A stretch of 64,000 nt of DNA from Pseudomonas kermanshahensis. Its GTDB lineage: Bacteria; Pseudomonadota; Gammaproteobacteria; Pseudomonadales; Pseudomonadaceae. The DNA lies in assembly GCF_014269205.2 (NCBI RefSeq), contig NZ_JABWRY020000001.1, positions 2,914,001 through 2,978,000 of the forward strand. The letters run 5' to 3'. Position 1 is the stretch's first letter, and each line of letters starts with the position of its first letter. Shown here piece by piece: positions 8,201 through 18,321 of the stretch. The notes below the pieces were generated by a model. The model did not search any database. It saw nothing but the letters and a program-made list of their open reading frames with translations, and was not told where the DNA came from. Made by a program: the position numbers and the translations under genes.

Positions 8201-11200
8201 ATGCCGCACTTTTTCATTGACCGCCCGGTGTTCGCCTGGGTAGTCGCGTTGTTCATCCTGCTTGCCGGCGCCTTGGCCATTCCGCAATTGCCGGTGGCCC
8301 AGTACCCCAACGTGGCCCCGCCGCAAGTGGAAATCTACGCCGTGTACCCAGGCGCCTCGGCGGCGACCATGGACGAGAGCGTGGTCAGCCTGATCGAGCA
8401 GGAACTCAACGGCGCCGACAACCTGCTGTATTTCGAGTCGCAAAGCAGCCTGGGCAGCGCCACCATCACCGCCACCTTCGAACCTGGTACGCACCCGGAC
8501 CTGGCCCAGGTCGATGTGCAGAACCGCCTCAAGGTGGTTGAGTCGCGCCTGCCGCGCCCCGTGACCCAGCAGGGCCTGCAGGTGGAGAAGGTGTCCACCG
8601 GCTTCCTGCTGCTGGCCACCCTGACGTCGGAGGACGGCAAGCTCGACGAAACCGCCCTGTCGGATATTCTCGCGCGCAACGTGATGAACGAGATCCGCCG
8701 CCTGAAGGGCGTCGGCAAGGCTCAGCTGTATGGTTCTGAGCGTGCCATGCGGATCTGGATCGACCCGAGCAAGCTGATCGGTTTCAACCTCACGCCTAAC
8801 GATGTGGCTGATGCCATCGCCGCGCAAAACGCCCAGGTCGCCCCAGGCAGTATTGGTGACCTGCCCGCCCGCGGCACCCAGGAAATCACCGCCAACGTGC
8901 TGGTCAAGGGCCAGCTGAGCACGCCAGAGGAGTTCGCGGCCATTGTCCTGCGCGCCAACGCGGACGGCTCCACGGTGACTGTCGGCGATGTCGCCCGGGT
9001 CGAGATCGGCGCCCAGGAGTACCAGTACGGCACGCGCCTTAACGGCAAACCCGCAACCGCATTCAGCGTACAGCTGGCCCCCGGCGCCAACGCCATGGAA
9101 ACCGCCGACCTGGTGCGGGCCAAGATGCAGGAGTTGTCGCGCTACTTCCCGGAAGGCGTCAAATACGACATCCCGTATGACACCTCGCCCTTCGTCAAAG
9201 TGTCGATCCAGCAGGTGATCAACACGCTGTTCGAAGCCATGCTGCTGGTGTTCGCGGTGATGTTCCTGTTCCTGCAGAACCTGCGCTACACGCTGATCCC
9301 GACCCTGGTAGTGCCGGTGGCGCTGATGGGCACCTTCGCCGTGATGCTGGCCATGGGCTTCTCGGTCAACGTGCTGACCCTGTTCGGTATGGTCCTGGCC
9401 ATTGGCATTCTGGTCGACGACGCCATCGTGGTGGTGGAAAACGTCGAGCGGATCATGGCCGAAGAAGGCCTGCCGCCCAAGGAAGCCACGCGCAAGGCCA
9501 TGGGCCAGATCAGCGGGGCGATTGTCGGCATTACCCTGGTGCTGGTGGCCGTGTTCCTGCCGATGGCCTTCATGAAAGGGTCGGTGGGCGTGATCTACCA
9601 GCAGTTCTCGGTGTCCATGGCGGTGTCGATCCTGTTCTCGGCGTTTCTCGCCCTGAGCCTGACCCCAGCACTGTGCGCGACTTTGCTCAAACCGTTGGGC
9701 AAAGGCGAGCACCACGAGCGCAAGGGCTTCTTCGGCTGGTTCAACCGACGCTTCGACAGCATGAGCAACGGCTATCAGCGCTGGGTGGTGCAAGCGCTCA
9801 AGCGCAGCGGTCGCTACCTGCTGGTGTACGGCGTGCTGCTGGCCGTGCTGGGCTATGGCTTCAGCCAACTGCCCACGGCGTTCTTGCCCACCGAAGACCA
9901 GGGCTACACCATCACCGACATCCAGCTGCCGCCAGGCGCCAGCCGCATGCGCACCGAGCAAGTAGCGGCGCAGATCGAAGCGCACAACGCAGAGGAACCC
10001 GGTGTCGGCAACACCACGCTGATCCTCGGCTTCAGCTTCTCTGGCAGTGGGCAGAACGCGGCACTGGCGTTCACCACGCTCAAGGATTGGTCCGAGCGCG
10101 GTGCCGATGACAGCGCCCAGTCGATTGCCGACCGCGCCACGATGGCCTTCACTCAGCTCAAGGACGCCGTGGCCTACGCCGTGCTGCCACCGCCCATCGA
10201 TGGCCTGGGCGAGTCGACCGGTTTTGAGTTCCGTCTGCAGGACCGTGGCGGCATGGGCCACACCGCGCTGATGGCCGCCCGCGATGCGTTGCTGGCGGGT
10301 GCAGGCAAAAGCAAGGTGCTGACCAACGTGCGCGAAGCGTCGCTGGCCGAAAGCCCGCAGGTGCAACTGGAAATCGACCGTCGCCAGGCCAATGCCCTGG
10401 GGGTGTCGTTCGCCGACATCGGCGCGGTGCTGGATACCGCCGTCGGCTCCAGCTACGTCAACGACTTCCCCAATCAGGGCCGTATGCAACGGGTGGTGGT
10501 GCAAGCCGAAGGCGACCAGCGTAGCCAGGTCGAAGACCTGCTGAAAATCCATGTGCGCAACAGCAGTGGCAAGATGGTGCCGCTGGCGGCCTTCGTCCAG
10601 GCGAAGTGGGTCAGCGGCCCGGTGCAGCTGACCCGCTACAACGGTTACCCGGCGGTGTCGATCTCCGGTGAACCGGCGGCAGGCTACAGCTCGGGTGAAG
10701 CCATGGCCGAAGTCGAGCGCCTGGTGGCGCAACTGCCTGCCGGCGCAGGCCTGGAATGGACCGGCCTGTCGCTGCAGGAGCGGCTGTCCGGCAGCCAGGC
10801 GCCGATCCTGATGGCGTTGTCACTGCTGGTGGTGTTCCTGTGCCTGGCTGCGTTGTACGAGAGCTGGTCGATCCCCACCGCCGTACTGCTGGTGGTGCCG
10901 CTTGGGGTACTCGGTGCGGTGCTGGCAGTCACCCTGCGGGGCATGCCCAATGACGTGTTCTTCAAGGTCGGCCTGATCACCCTGATCGGCCTGTCGGCCA
11001 AGAACGCGATCCTCATCATCGAGTTCGCCAAGAGTTTGGTGGACCAGGGTGTCGATGCCGTCGATGCCGCGGTACAAGCCGCCCGCCTGCGTCTGCGGCC
11101 GATTGTGATGACCTCGCTGGCATTCATCCTCGGCGTGGTGCCCCTGGCGATCGCCACCGGCGCCAGCTCGGCCAGCCAGCAGGCGATTGGCACGGGTGTG

Positions 11201-11329
11201 ATCGGCGGCATGCTCAGCGCCACCCTGGCGGTGGTGTTCGTGCCGGTGTTCTTCGTCGTGGTGATGCGCCTGGCCGGGCGCGGTCGCGGCGCTAAAGCCG
11301 AGGCGACTCCAGCGCTTGACGCACGCTGA
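8201..11329 (+). CDS. RND multidrug efflux permease (HAE-1, AcrB/MexB-like)
   Basis: 1042 residues, the usual length for a proton-driven HAE-1 transporter with 12 membrane helices and two large periplasmic loops. The N-terminus MPHFFIDRPVFAWVVAL and the helix-4 proton-relay motif GILVDDAIVVVENVER are diagnostic. The C-terminal half repeats the fold (LIGLSAKNAILIIEFA). Start: ATG at 8201, preceded by GAGGGG. It forms an operon with the adaptor and ends at a strong terminator (11356-11389). The substrate range cannot be read from the sequence. Confidence 0.95.
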   Translation: MPHFFIDRPVFAWVVALFILLAGALAIPQLPVAQYPNVAPPQVEIYAVYPGASAATMDESVVSLIEQELNGADNLLYFESQSSLGSATITATFEPGTHPDLAQVDVQNRLKVVESRLPRPVTQQGLQVEKVSTGFLLLATLTSEDGKLDETALSDILARNVMNEIRRLKGVGKAQLYGSERAMRIWIDPSKLIGFNLTPNDVADAIAAQNAQVAPGSIGDLPARGTQEITANVLVKGQLSTPEEFAAIVLRANADGSTVTVGDVARVEIGAQEYQYGTRLNGKPATAFSVQLAPGANAMETADLVRAKMQELSRYFPEGVKYDIPYDTSPFVKVSIQQVINTLFEAMLLVFAVMFLFLQNLRYTLIPTLVVPVALMGTFAVMLAMGFSVNVLTLFGMVLAIGILVDDAIVVVENVERIMAEEGLPPKEATRKAMGQISGAIVGITLVLVAVFLPMAFMKGSVGVIYQQFSVSMAVSILFSAFLALSLTPALCATLLKPLGKGEHHERKGFFGWFNRRFDSMSNGYQRWVVQALKRSGRYLLVYGVLLAVLGYGFSQLPTAFLPTEDQGYTITDIQLPPGASRMRTEQVAAQIEAHNAEEPGVGNTTLILGFSFSGSGQNAALAFTTLKDWSERGADDSAQSIADRATMAFTQLKDAVAYAVLPPPIDGLGESTGFEFRLQDRGGMGHTALMAARDALLAGAGKSKVLTNVREASLAESPQVQLEIDRRQANALGVSFADIGAVLDTAVGSSYVNDFPNQGRMQRVVVQAEGDQRSQVEDLLKIHVRNSSGKMVPLAAFVQAKWVSGPVQLTRYNGYPAVSISGEPAAGYSSGEAMAEVERLVAQLPAGAGLEWTGLSLQERLSGSQAPILMALSLLVVFLCLAALYESWSIPTAVLLVVPLGVLGAVLAVTLRGMPNDVFFKVGLITLIGLSAKNAILIIEFAKSLVDQGVDAVDAAVQAARLRLRPIVMTSLAFILGVVPLAIATGASSASQQAIGTGVIGGMLSATLAVVFVPVFFVVVMRLAGRGRGAKAEATPALDAR

Positions 11330-11355
11330 CTGGACAAGCACCGCATGACATGGGA

Positions 11356-11389
11356 GGGTTCCTGGCATTGACTGCCCGGAACCCTTTTT
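11356..11389 (+). terminator. Rho-independent terminator of the RND operon
   Basis: GGGTTCC and GGAACCC form a 7-bp stem around a 15-base loop, followed immediately by TTTTT. The mobA ATG begins two bases after the T run. Confidence 0.8.
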
Positions 11390-11390
11390 C

Positions 11391-11966
11391 ATGCCTGATG
11401 CCCTGCCCCCCTGCTCCATTCTCATCCTCGCCGGTGGCCGCGGCCAACGCATGGGCGGCCGCGACAAGGGGTTACTGGCCTGGCAAGGCGAGCCATTGGT
11501 GGCGCATGTGCAACGCGTGGTACGCCCGCTGAGCGATGACCTGATCATTTCCTGCAACCGCAACCAGGACGCCTATCGAGCCTATGCTGACCAGTTGGTG
11601 GGCGATGCAGCCCCCGATTTCCCTGGGCCGTTGGCCGGGGTGATCGCAGGCCTGGCGGCGGCGCGGCACGCATGGGTGGTGGTGCTGGCCTGCGATGCAC
11701 CGCTGATTGATCGGCCGTTGATCGAGGACCTGCTGCGGCTGGCGGTGGCCGGCGACAGTGCGGCGATGGTGCGCCAGGCAGGCTACTGGCAGCCGATGTT
11801 CAGTGTGCTGCCGCGCAAGGTGTTGCCGGTGCTGGAGCAGGCGTGGGCGGCCAATGAGCGAAGCTTGCAGAAGGCCCTGCTGAAAGGGGCTGTGCAAGCG
11901 CTGGTGTGTGCCGAGGATGATCCGCGTTTGAGCAACTTCAATAGCCCGGAAACACTGCAAAACTGA
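11391..11966 (+). CDS. mobA: Molybdenum cofactor guanylyltransferase
   Basis: 191 residues that begin with the nucleotide-binding signature LAGGRGQRMGGRDKGL typical of MobA. The family transfers GMP from GTP to molybdopterin-Mo, forming the guanine dinucleotide cofactor used by enzymes such as the formate dehydrogenase encoded 7 kb downstream. VLACDAPLID is the conserved metal-binding D-x-P region. No Shine-Dalgarno is visible because the start abuts the preceding terminator; no later in-frame ATG preserves the motif. The start is therefore slightly uncertain, the function is not. Confidence 0.9.
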   Translation: MPDALPPCSILILAGGRGQRMGGRDKGLLAWQGEPLVAHVQRVVRPLSDDLIISCNRNQDAYRAYADQLVGDAAPDFPGPLAGVIAGLAAARHAWVVVLACDAPLIDRPLIEDLLRLAVAGDSAAMVRQAGYWQPMFSVLPRKVLPVLEQAWAANERSLQKALLKGAVQALVCAEDDPRLSNFNSPETLQN

Positions 11967-12034
11967 CGCACGCCGCACGGCAAACTTGAGCCCAGACGGT
12001 GTTAATGCCCCAGCCCCTCACGTAAAGTCTGCCC

Positions 12035-13681
12035 ATGGACAAATACGCCCCCCGCCAGTGGCTCCCCCACGAAAAACCCAGCCTGCCCGGATCGCCGTCC
12101 ACGCCTTTGCACTCGCCCGCCAAACGCCTGGCCTTTGGCCTGGTGGGCCTGTTGGTGGCGATCACCGGTGGGTTGGGTAACGCGCTGGTAACAGCCAACC
12201 TGGTGTTCCTGCAGGGTGCGCTGGGGGCGACCACCGCCGAAATGGCCTGGCTGCCGGCCGCCTATGTGATGACCAACGTGTCCATCAACCTGCTGCTGGT
12301 CAAGTTTCGCCAGCAGTTCGGCCTGCGTGCCTTCACCGAAGTGTTCCTGGTGCTTTATGCGCTGGTCACCTTTGGCCACCTGTTCGTCAATGACATCAAC
12401 TCGGCAATTGCCGTTCGCGCCGCCCATGGCATGGTTGGCGCCGCGCTGAGTTCGCTGGGCCTGTACTACATGATCCAGGCGTTCCCCGCGCAGTGGCGGC
12501 TCAAGGCCATGGTGCTGGGCCTGGGCGCCTCGCAATTGGCCTTGCCGCTGGCGCGGCTGTTCTCTGAAGACTTGCTGCAGATCGCCGAATGGCGCGGGCT
12601 ATACCTGTTCGAACTCGGCTTGGCGTTGGCCGCACTGGGCTGCGTGCTGATGCTCAAGTTGCCACCGGGCGACCGCTTCAAGACCTTCGAGCCGCTGGAT
12701 TTTCTCACCTTCACCCTGATGGCCAGCGGCACCGCCCTGCTCTGCGCCGCGCTGTCGCTGGGGCGCATTGACTGGTGGCTGGACACGCCCTGGATCGGTG
12801 TGGCACTGGCCGCGTCGATTGGCCTGATATTCAGTGGGCTGGCCATCGAGCACAATCGCCAGAACCCGCTGCTGATGACCCGCTGGCTGGGCAGCGGCAC
12901 GATCATCCGCCTGGCCCTGTGCGTGATTCTGATCCGCATGGTCACCTCGGAGCAGTCCACCGGCGCGGTCGGTTTTCTGCAAGTGTTGAACATGGGCAGC
13001 GAGCAGATGCGCACGCTGTACGCGATCATGTTGTTGGGTGCAGTGGCGGGCCTGGCAACCAGCGCCCTGACCATCGACCCCAAGCACCTGGTGATCCCGT
13101 TGCTGGTGTCGCTGCTGGCGATGGCCACCGGGGCGTTCATGGACAGCAGTTCAAGCAACCTCACGCGCCCGGCGCAGATGTACCTGAGCCAGTTCCTGCT
13201 GGCCTTCGGCAGCACGTTCTTCCTGGGCCCGTCGATGGCCCTGGGCATCAGCCATGTGCGCGCCAACCCGCGCAACCTGGTGAGCTTTTCGGTGCTGTTC
13301 GGCATCTGCAACAACCTCGGCGGCCTGATTGGCGCGGCGCTGCTCGGCACCTTCCAGACTTGGCGCGAGAAATTCCACTCCAGCCACCTGATGGACCGCC
13401 TCAGCTACCTCGAACCCCTGGTCAACGCCCGGGTGCAAAGCGGCGGTGGCGGCTATGCCGGCCTCCTTGCCGACCCCGCGCTGCGCAGCGAGGCCGGCAT
13501 GCGCGTGCTGGCCAGTGCGGCCACCCGCGAGGCCAACGTGATGGCCTACAACGATGTGTTCATGCTGATCGGCAGCATCGCTATCCTGACCATGATCTGG
13601 ATCTGCATCCGCAGCACCTGGCTCTGGTACACGGCCCGCAAGGCCACCTTCCCTGACTCTAGCCGCGGCGCGCCTACCTGA
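12035..13681 (+). CDS. MFS drug efflux permease, DHA2 (EmrB-like) family
   Basis: 548 residues with about 14 hydrophobic helices, fitting the 14-helix DHA2 drug:proton antiporters. The N-terminal 30 residues are polar and cytoplasmic. The stop overlaps the start of the adjacent HlyD-family adaptor by one base (TGATG), so the two are translationally coupled and probably make an EmrAB-type tripartite pump. The exported substrate cannot be inferred. Confidence 0.85.
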   Translation: MDKYAPRQWLPHEKPSLPGSPSTPLHSPAKRLAFGLVGLLVAITGGLGNALVTANLVFLQGALGATTAEMAWLPAAYVMTNVSINLLLVKFRQQFGLRAFTEVFLVLYALVTFGHLFVNDINSAIAVRAAHGMVGAALSSLGLYYMIQAFPAQWRLKAMVLGLGASQLALPLARLFSEDLLQIAEWRGLYLFELGLALAALGCVLMLKLPPGDRFKTFEPLDFLTFTLMASGTALLCAALSLGRIDWWLDTPWIGVALAASIGLIFSGLAIEHNRQNPLLMTRWLGSGTIIRLALCVILIRMVTSEQSTGAVGFLQVLNMGSEQMRTLYAIMLLGAVAGLATSALTIDPKHLVIPLLVSLLAMATGAFMDSSSSNLTRPAQMYLSQFLLAFGSTFFLGPSMALGISHVRANPRNLVSFSVLFGICNNLGGLIGAALLGTFQTWREKFHSSHLMDRLSYLEPLVNARVQSGGGGYAGLLADPALRSEAGMRVLASAATREANVMAYNDVFMLIGSIAILTMIWICIRSTWLWYTARKATFPDSSRGAPT

Positions 13682-14814
13682 TGACCGACGAAACCCGCAC
13701 GACCACCACCACTGCCCTTGCTGAAACTCCAGAGGGCACGCCGCCGCCCAGTGAACCGACCAGCCCGGTACGCTCGCGCCGGATGCGCATCCTGTCGTCG
13801 ATCAGTTTTGCCTGTGTGGCCCTGGCCGGCATCCTGCTGGTGCTCTACGCCTGGCGCCTGCCCCCGTTCGGCAGCGCCATCGAGAGCACCGAAAACGCAC
13901 TGGTGCGCGGCCAGGTGACGATCATCGGCCCGCAACTGAGTGGTTATATCGTCGATGTGCCGGTGCATGACTTCCAGTTCGTCAAGGCAGGCGACCTGCT
14001 GGTGCAACTGGACGACCGCATCTATAAGCAACGCCTGGCCCAGGCCATCGCCCAGTTGCAACAGCAGCAGGCGGCACTGGCCAATAACCTGCAGCAACGC
14101 AACAGCGCCGAAGCCACCATTGCCCAGCGCCAGGCGGCCATCGGCGATGCAACGGCCCAGGCGGCCAAGGCCAAGGCCGACCTCAGCCGTAACCAGGCGC
14201 TGGTCAGCGACGGTTCGGTGTCGCGCCGCGAGCTGGACCTTGCCCGTGCCAGCCAGGCGGCTGCTGTCGCCAGCCTGGCTCAGGCCAAGGCTGCCCTGGA
14301 AATCGCCCGGCAGGACCGGGAAACCGTGGTGGTCAACCGGGCCGCGTTGCAGGCCTCGGTGGAAAATGCCAAGGCCGCCGTCGAGCTCGCCCGTATCGAC
14401 CTCGACAACACCCGCGTGACCGCCCCACGTGATGGCCAGCTGGGGCAGATCGGCACGCGCCTGGGGGCCTACGTGAATTCCGGTGCGCAACTGATGGCGC
14501 TGGTGCCTGATACCCTGTGGGTAATCGCCAACATGAAGGAAACCCAGATGGCCGCGGTGCGCATCGGCCAGCCGGTGAGTTTCACCGTGGATGCGCTGAA
14601 CCACCAGAAGCTGTACGGCCATGTGCAGCAGATTTCGCCGGCCACCGGCTCCGAATTCGCCCTGCTGCAGGCCGACAACGCCACCGGCAACTTCGTCAAG
14701 ATTGCCCAGCGGATCCCGGTGCGCATCACCGTGGATGCCGACCAGCCAGAGGCGAAGCGGTTGCGGCCAGGGATGTCGGTGGTGGTCAGCATCGACACCC
14801 GGGATGCGCAGTAA
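13681..14814 (+). CDS. HlyD/EmrA-family efflux periplasmic adaptor
   Basis: 377 residues: a cytoplasmic tail of about 38 residues, one membrane helix (about 40-60), then a barrel-sandwich domain (STENALVRGQVTIIGPQLSGYIVDVPV). A long Ala/Gln-rich coiled-coil hairpin (about 115-235) and a second lipoyl half (VTAPRDGQLGQIGTRLGAYV) follow. It would bridge the upstream MFS permease to an outer-membrane channel. The two genes are coupled by a one-base overlap. Confidence 0.9.
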   Translation: MTDETRTTTTTALAETPEGTPPPSEPTSPVRSRRMRILSSISFACVALAGILLVLYAWRLPPFGSAIESTENALVRGQVTIIGPQLSGYIVDVPVHDFQFVKAGDLLVQLDDRIYKQRLAQAIAQLQQQQAALANNLQQRNSAEATIAQRQAAIGDATAQAAKAKADLSRNQALVSDGSVSRRELDLARASQAAAVASLAQAKAALEIARQDRETVVVNRAALQASVENAKAAVELARIDLDNTRVTAPRDGQLGQIGTRLGAYVNSGAQLMALVPDTLWVIANMKETQMAAVRIGQPVSFTVDALNHQKLYGHVQQISPATGSEFALLQADNATGNFVKIAQRIPVRITVDADQPEAKRLRPGMSVVVSIDTRDAQ

Positions 14815-14843
14815 AGTCCAACTTGCCTGCGCTGCAATATGTG

Positions 14844-14944
14844 GGGCTGCTGTGCAGCCCATCGCCGGCAAGCCAGCTCCCACAGGTGCGGCGCTAGACT
14901 GGGAGGCTACATCGTTCGGGTGGGAGCTGGCTTGCCAGCGATGA
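14844..14944. repeat. Palindromic intergenic repeat, second family
   Basis: ATCGCCGGCAAGCCAGCTCCCAC (14861-14883) and GTGGGAGCTGGCTTGCCAGCGAT (14920-14942) are near-perfect complementary arms around a 36-base spacer, with a small hairpin (GGCTGCTGTGCAGCC) at the left edge. It lies between convergent genes and differs in sequence from the five GTAGGAGC repeats. Confidence 0.85.
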
Positions 14945-14960
14945 GCCGCGTAGCGGCCTC

Positions 14961-15836
14961 CTACATCCACCCCGCCAGCACAATCGGCAGCCAGGCGAAT
15001 GACAGCACCGTTGAACACATCACCAGGTTCGCCACCTGCTCCGGCGAGCGGTTGGCGCGCACGGCCATGAGGTAATTGAACACCGCCACCGGCATCGCCG
15101 ATTGCACCATCAATACCGCACGCTCCAGCGTATCCATGCCCAAGGCCACGCCAACCGCCCACCCCACCCCCGCGCCCAGGCCGATGCGCAAACCACCCAG
15201 CAGCATCCCGCTGCCCACATGGCGCAGGCGAATGCTGGCCAGCGAAACGCCCAGGGTCAGTAGCATCAGCGGGATGGTCATACCGCCGAGCAGGTTCACC
15301 GTGTTGGCCAACCAACGCGGCAATTCGAAATCCAGAAAGATGATGGGCATCGCACCCGCCAGGCTGATCACAATGGGGTTGCGGACCAGCGCCTTGAACG
15401 AAGCTGCCGTGCCGGAGATGGCCATGCCGACCGTGAACTGCACGATCGACAGGGTCAGGAAAAACGCCACCGCCAGGGCCAGGCCGTGCTCGCCGAAGGC
15501 ATACAGGCTGATCGGCAGGCCCATGTTGCCGGTGTTGGGAAACATGAACGCCGGCAGTAGCACACGCCAGTGTTGCCCCGAGGCACGGCTGACCAGCAGG
15601 CCTGCCAGGGCCATGCCCAACGTGCACAACAGGCAGGCCAGCGCCATGCTGGTAAATGCCGTCGGGTCCAGTTCCGTGCGGCTCAAGGTCGACAGTACCA
15701 GCGACGGTGTGCCGACCGTCATCACCAGCCTGGCGATGAACTCAGTGGGGTAGTCCAAGCCTTTGCGGGCCCAGGCAAAACCAATGCCGGCAACGATGAA
15801 CACAGGTGCCAGAACGGCGAACAACGATGCCAGCAT
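14961..15836 (-). CDS. AEC (auxin efflux carrier) family transporter
   Basis: 291 residues, almost wholly hydrophobic, with about ten predicted helices in two halves. The family's polar breaks are visible (PSLVLSTLS in the first half, SAMPVAVFNYLMAV in the second). Bacterial members export or exchange small carboxylates or amino acids; the substrate here is unknown. An AAGGT ribosome site precedes the ATG at 15836. Confidence 0.85.
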   Translation of the reverse strand: MLASLFAVLAPVFIVAGIGFAWARKGLDYPTEFIARLVMTVGTPSLVLSTLSRTELDPTAFTSMALACLLCTLGMALAGLLVSRASGQHWRVLLPAFMFPNTGNMGLPISLYAFGEHGLALAVAFFLTLSIVQFTVGMAISGTAASFKALVRNPIVISLAGAMPIIFLDFELPRWLANTVNLLGGMTIPLMLLTLGVSLASIRLRHVGSGMLLGGLRIGLGAGVGWAVGVALGMDTLERAVLMVQSAMPVAVFNYLMAVRANRSPEQVANLVMCSTVLSFAWLPIVLAGWM

Positions 15837-15892
15837 GAGCCTTACCTTCCTGGTGTGCGAAAGGCGTCAGTATGCCGCAGTCCTACGCTGCT

Positions 15893-16795
15893 TCAACCCG
15901 GAAACATAAATGGGTTGAGACTGCTACGGGCAAAGCCTTGCCCTTCAAGCTCGGCATCCAACTGCAAGGAGGCCAGGTCATCGGCGACAGGCTCCAGTGC
16001 CGGGTCGTGCTCGTAATAAAAGGCCTTCAGGTAGCTTTCGCAGTCACCGCAGCTTTCCGCCTTGACCGCACTGTCCTGACGCTCCAGCGACCAATAGTCC
16101 AGCTTACCGGTGTGCTCGCAGTTGCTGCACTTTACCCGCACCATGTGCCAGCGACTCTCGCACAACCCGCAATGCAGGTAGCGCAGCCCAGCACGCTTGC
16201 CAGTGAGGATGACGCTGGCCACCGGCGCGCTGGCGCACACTGGGCAGAACTGGCGATGCTCGCCCACTGCCGCATGCGCATGCGCCGGCAAGGCCGCAGC
16301 CAGTTGCACGAAGTACAGCCCCAGGGCGGCCCACAAAAACACCGCCTCGCCGCTGTTCACCTTGCCATATTGGCCCCGCAGCAAGTCTTGGGCGCAGGCT
16401 TCGCGCTGATCGGCGCTCAGCGCGGCGAGCCTGTCCAGGGCCGCGCATACCGGGTCGCTGGCTTCAGTGCGCAGGTCCTCGAGCAGATGCTCGAGCATTT
16501 GCTGCCAGTAACCTGAGTGCAACTGCGTCGATAATGGCGCCTCAGCGCCCAGCCGCTCAGTCAGAGCCTCAAGCACGTTGGCCGGCACGGGAAAATGATC
16601 GAGCAAACGCTGCTGGGCCTGCGCGATGGTGGCGGCGAACTCCAGATAGTCGGCGTGCTCATGCCCCTGTGCCAAGTGACGCAAACGCGCCGCGCGCTTG
16701 GCGAAGTGCTGGTCCAGTTGCGGCAACAACAAGGCGCTGATGGTGCCCACGCCCCCGGTGGGCTGCTCGACAGCCGTCAGTTTGATGCTGCTCAT
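15893..16795 (-). CDS. fdhE: Formate dehydrogenase accessory protein FdhE
   Basis: 300 residues. Four Cys-containing knuckles are visible (CPVCASAP, LHCGLCESRW, VKCSNCEHTG, CGDCESY), the rubredoxin-like metal site of FdhE. FdhE is needed for activity of respiratory formate dehydrogenase, probably by acting on its cofactor or assembly. The frame is open to 17017, but the ATG at 16795 fits family length and overlaps the fdoI stop by four bases (ATGA). It is the last gene of the fdo operon. Confidence 0.93.
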   Translation of the reverse strand: MSSIKLTAVEQPTGGVGTISALLLPQLDQHFAKRAARLRHLAQGHEHADYLEFAATIAQAQQRLLDHFPVPANVLEALTERLGAEAPLSTQLHSGYWQQMLEHLLEDLRTEASDPVCAALDRLAALSADQREACAQDLLRGQYGKVNSGEAVFLWAALGLYFVQLAAALPAHAHAAVGEHRQFCPVCASAPVASVILTGKRAGLRYLHCGLCESRWHMVRVKCSNCEHTGKLDYWSLERQDSAVKAESCGDCESYLKAFYYEHDPALEPVADDLASLQLDAELEGQGFARSSLNPFMFPG

Positions 16796-17427
16796 TTCTT
16801 CTCGCTCTTGCTGTTGATCTGCTGATACCAGCGATCGTGGTGCGACTTGGCCCAACTGCGTGAGACATAGCCGGTGATCATGCCGCGAATCGAACCTTTC
16901 ACCCAGAACGCCAGGTACGCATGGCCGATGATCAACAGGATCAGCGAGATGCCTGCCAGTGCGTGGGTAAACAAGGCAATCCGAATCAGCGGGATGCTGA
17001 AGTAGTCGGCAAACCACGGCCGCCAGATGATCACGCCACTGAGCATCAGCAAGGTGATCAGGCCCATGATCCCCCAGAACAGGATCTTCTGACCGGCGTT
17101 GTATTTGCCGATGCGCAGCGGCTGGCTATGGTCGCCTGCCAACACGCGCTTGACGTTGCGAAACCAGATGCCGTCTTCACGCTCGGGCAGGTTGTACCTG
17201 ACGAAGCGCACGAACAGGAACATCAGCACCACGAACACCACCACCCCGAAAAACGGGTGAAGGATGCGCGCCAGCTGCGGTGTGCCAAACACGCCATTCA
17301 GCCAGTTCAACGACGGGAAAAACCACGACAGCCCCGACATCGCCACCAGGAAGAAGCAGATGACCATGAACCAGTGGCTGGCCCGGTCGATGAAGCGCGT
17401 GCGCAGAATCAATCGGTCCTTGTTCAT
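16792..17427 (-). CDS. fdoI: Formate dehydrogenase cytochrome b556 (gamma) subunit
   Basis: 211 residues with four membrane helices. Histidines expected to ligate two b hemes are visible (RASHWFMV in helix 1, [10 protein letters not shown] in helix 2, [20 protein letters not shown] in helix 4). It anchors the complex in the inner membrane and passes electrons from the iron-sulfur subunit to quinone. Its start overlaps the stop of fdoH by four bases. Confidence 0.93.
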   Translation of the reverse strand: MNKDRLILRTRFIDRASHWFMVICFFLVAMSGLSWFFPSLNWLNGVFGTPQLARILHPFFGVVVFVVLMFLFVRFVRYNLPEREDGIWFRNVKRVLAGDHSQPLRIGKYNAGQKILFWGIMGLITLLMLSGVIIWRPWFADYFSIPLIRIALFTHALAGISLILLIIGHAYLAFWVKGSIRGMITGYVSRSWAKSHHDRWYQQINSKSEKK

Positions 17428-18308
17428 ACCAGGGTCTCCTTGTCGTCTTCCTCGACTTCGTTGGGGCCAACGCCGATGTAGTGGAACACCGTGCCCGCCA
17501 GGGTGGCGAAGAATGCCGCGGCGGCTACCGGTTTGAGCCAGCCTTTCCAGCCCTCGATCGCACTGCTGATACGCGGGTCTGGGTTGAGCTTGTGGTACAG
17601 CTGCGGCTTGTCGGCGTGTTGCAGCACGTAGAACACATGGGTGCCACCGACGGCCTGCGGGTCGTAAATGCCGGCACCGGCGAAGCCGCGGCCTTGCAGT
17701 TCACTCACGCGTTCTTCGGCCTGCACCAGCATGTCAGCCTTGCTGCCGAAGTTGATCGCGCCGGTCGGGCAGGTTTTCACGCAGGCCGGTTCCTGGCCGA
17801 CGCTGACCCGATCAACGCACAACGTGCACTTGTAAGCCTTGTTGTCCTTCTTGCTGATGCGCGGTACATCGAACGGGCACCCGGCCACGCAGTAGCCGCA
17901 GCCGATGCAATGCTCGGACTGGAAATCGACGATACCGTTGGCGTACTGGATGATCGCCCCCGGTTGCGGGCACGCCTTGAGGCAGCCCGGGTCGGCGCAA
18001 TGCATGCAGCCATCCTTGCGGATCAGCCACTCCAGCTTGCCGCTTTCGTCCTGGTGCTCGTCAAACCGCATCAGCGTCCAGGTGTCTGGCGTGAGGTCGG
18101 CCGGGTTGTCGTACACGCCGACGTTGTGGCCTACCTCGTCACGCAGGTCGTTCCATTCGTTGCAGGCCACTTGGCAGGCCTTGCAGCCGATGCAGATGCT
18201 GACGTCGATCAGCTTGGCCACCTCGGCCTGGTGATCGCGGGCACGCGGCGCGGGGGTGAAGGCGTTGGTCGCCGAACGGCGAATGATGTCTTGGGATTGC
18301 AGGGACAT
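17424..18308 (-). CDS. fdoH: Formate dehydrogenase iron-sulfur (beta) subunit
   Basis: 294 residues with four ferredoxin-type cysteine clusters ([62 protein letters not shown]), enough for four [4Fe-4S] centres. A single C-terminal membrane helix (about 245-270) attaches it to the gamma subunit. It carries electrons from the catalytic subunit to the b hemes and starts 13 bases after fdoG. Confidence 0.95.
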   Translation of the reverse strand: MSLQSQDIIRRSATNAFTPAPRARDHQAEVAKLIDVSICIGCKACQVACNEWNDLRDEVGHNVGVYDNPADLTPDTWTLMRFDEHQDESGKLEWLIRKDGCMHCADPGCLKACPQPGAIIQYANGIVDFQSEHCIGCGYCVAGCPFDVPRISKKDNKAYKCTLCVDRVSVGQEPACVKTCPTGAINFGSKADMLVQAEERVSELQGRGFAGAGIYDPQAVGGTHVFYVLQHADKPQLYHKLNPDPRISSAIEGWKGWLKPVAAAAFFATLAGTVFHYIGVGPNEVEEDDKETLV

Positions 18309-18321
18309 GTGCGTCGCTCCG

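Noticed and set aside
8009..10732. A 907-codon open frame on the minus strand
   Set aside because: It is antisense to the RND adaptor and permease, with His/Gln/Arg-rich low-complexity protein; an artefact of high-GC codon bias.
13546..15627. A 693-codon open frame on the minus strand
   Set aside because: Spans antisense of the HlyD adaptor and runs out of frame through the AEC gene; no domain seen.
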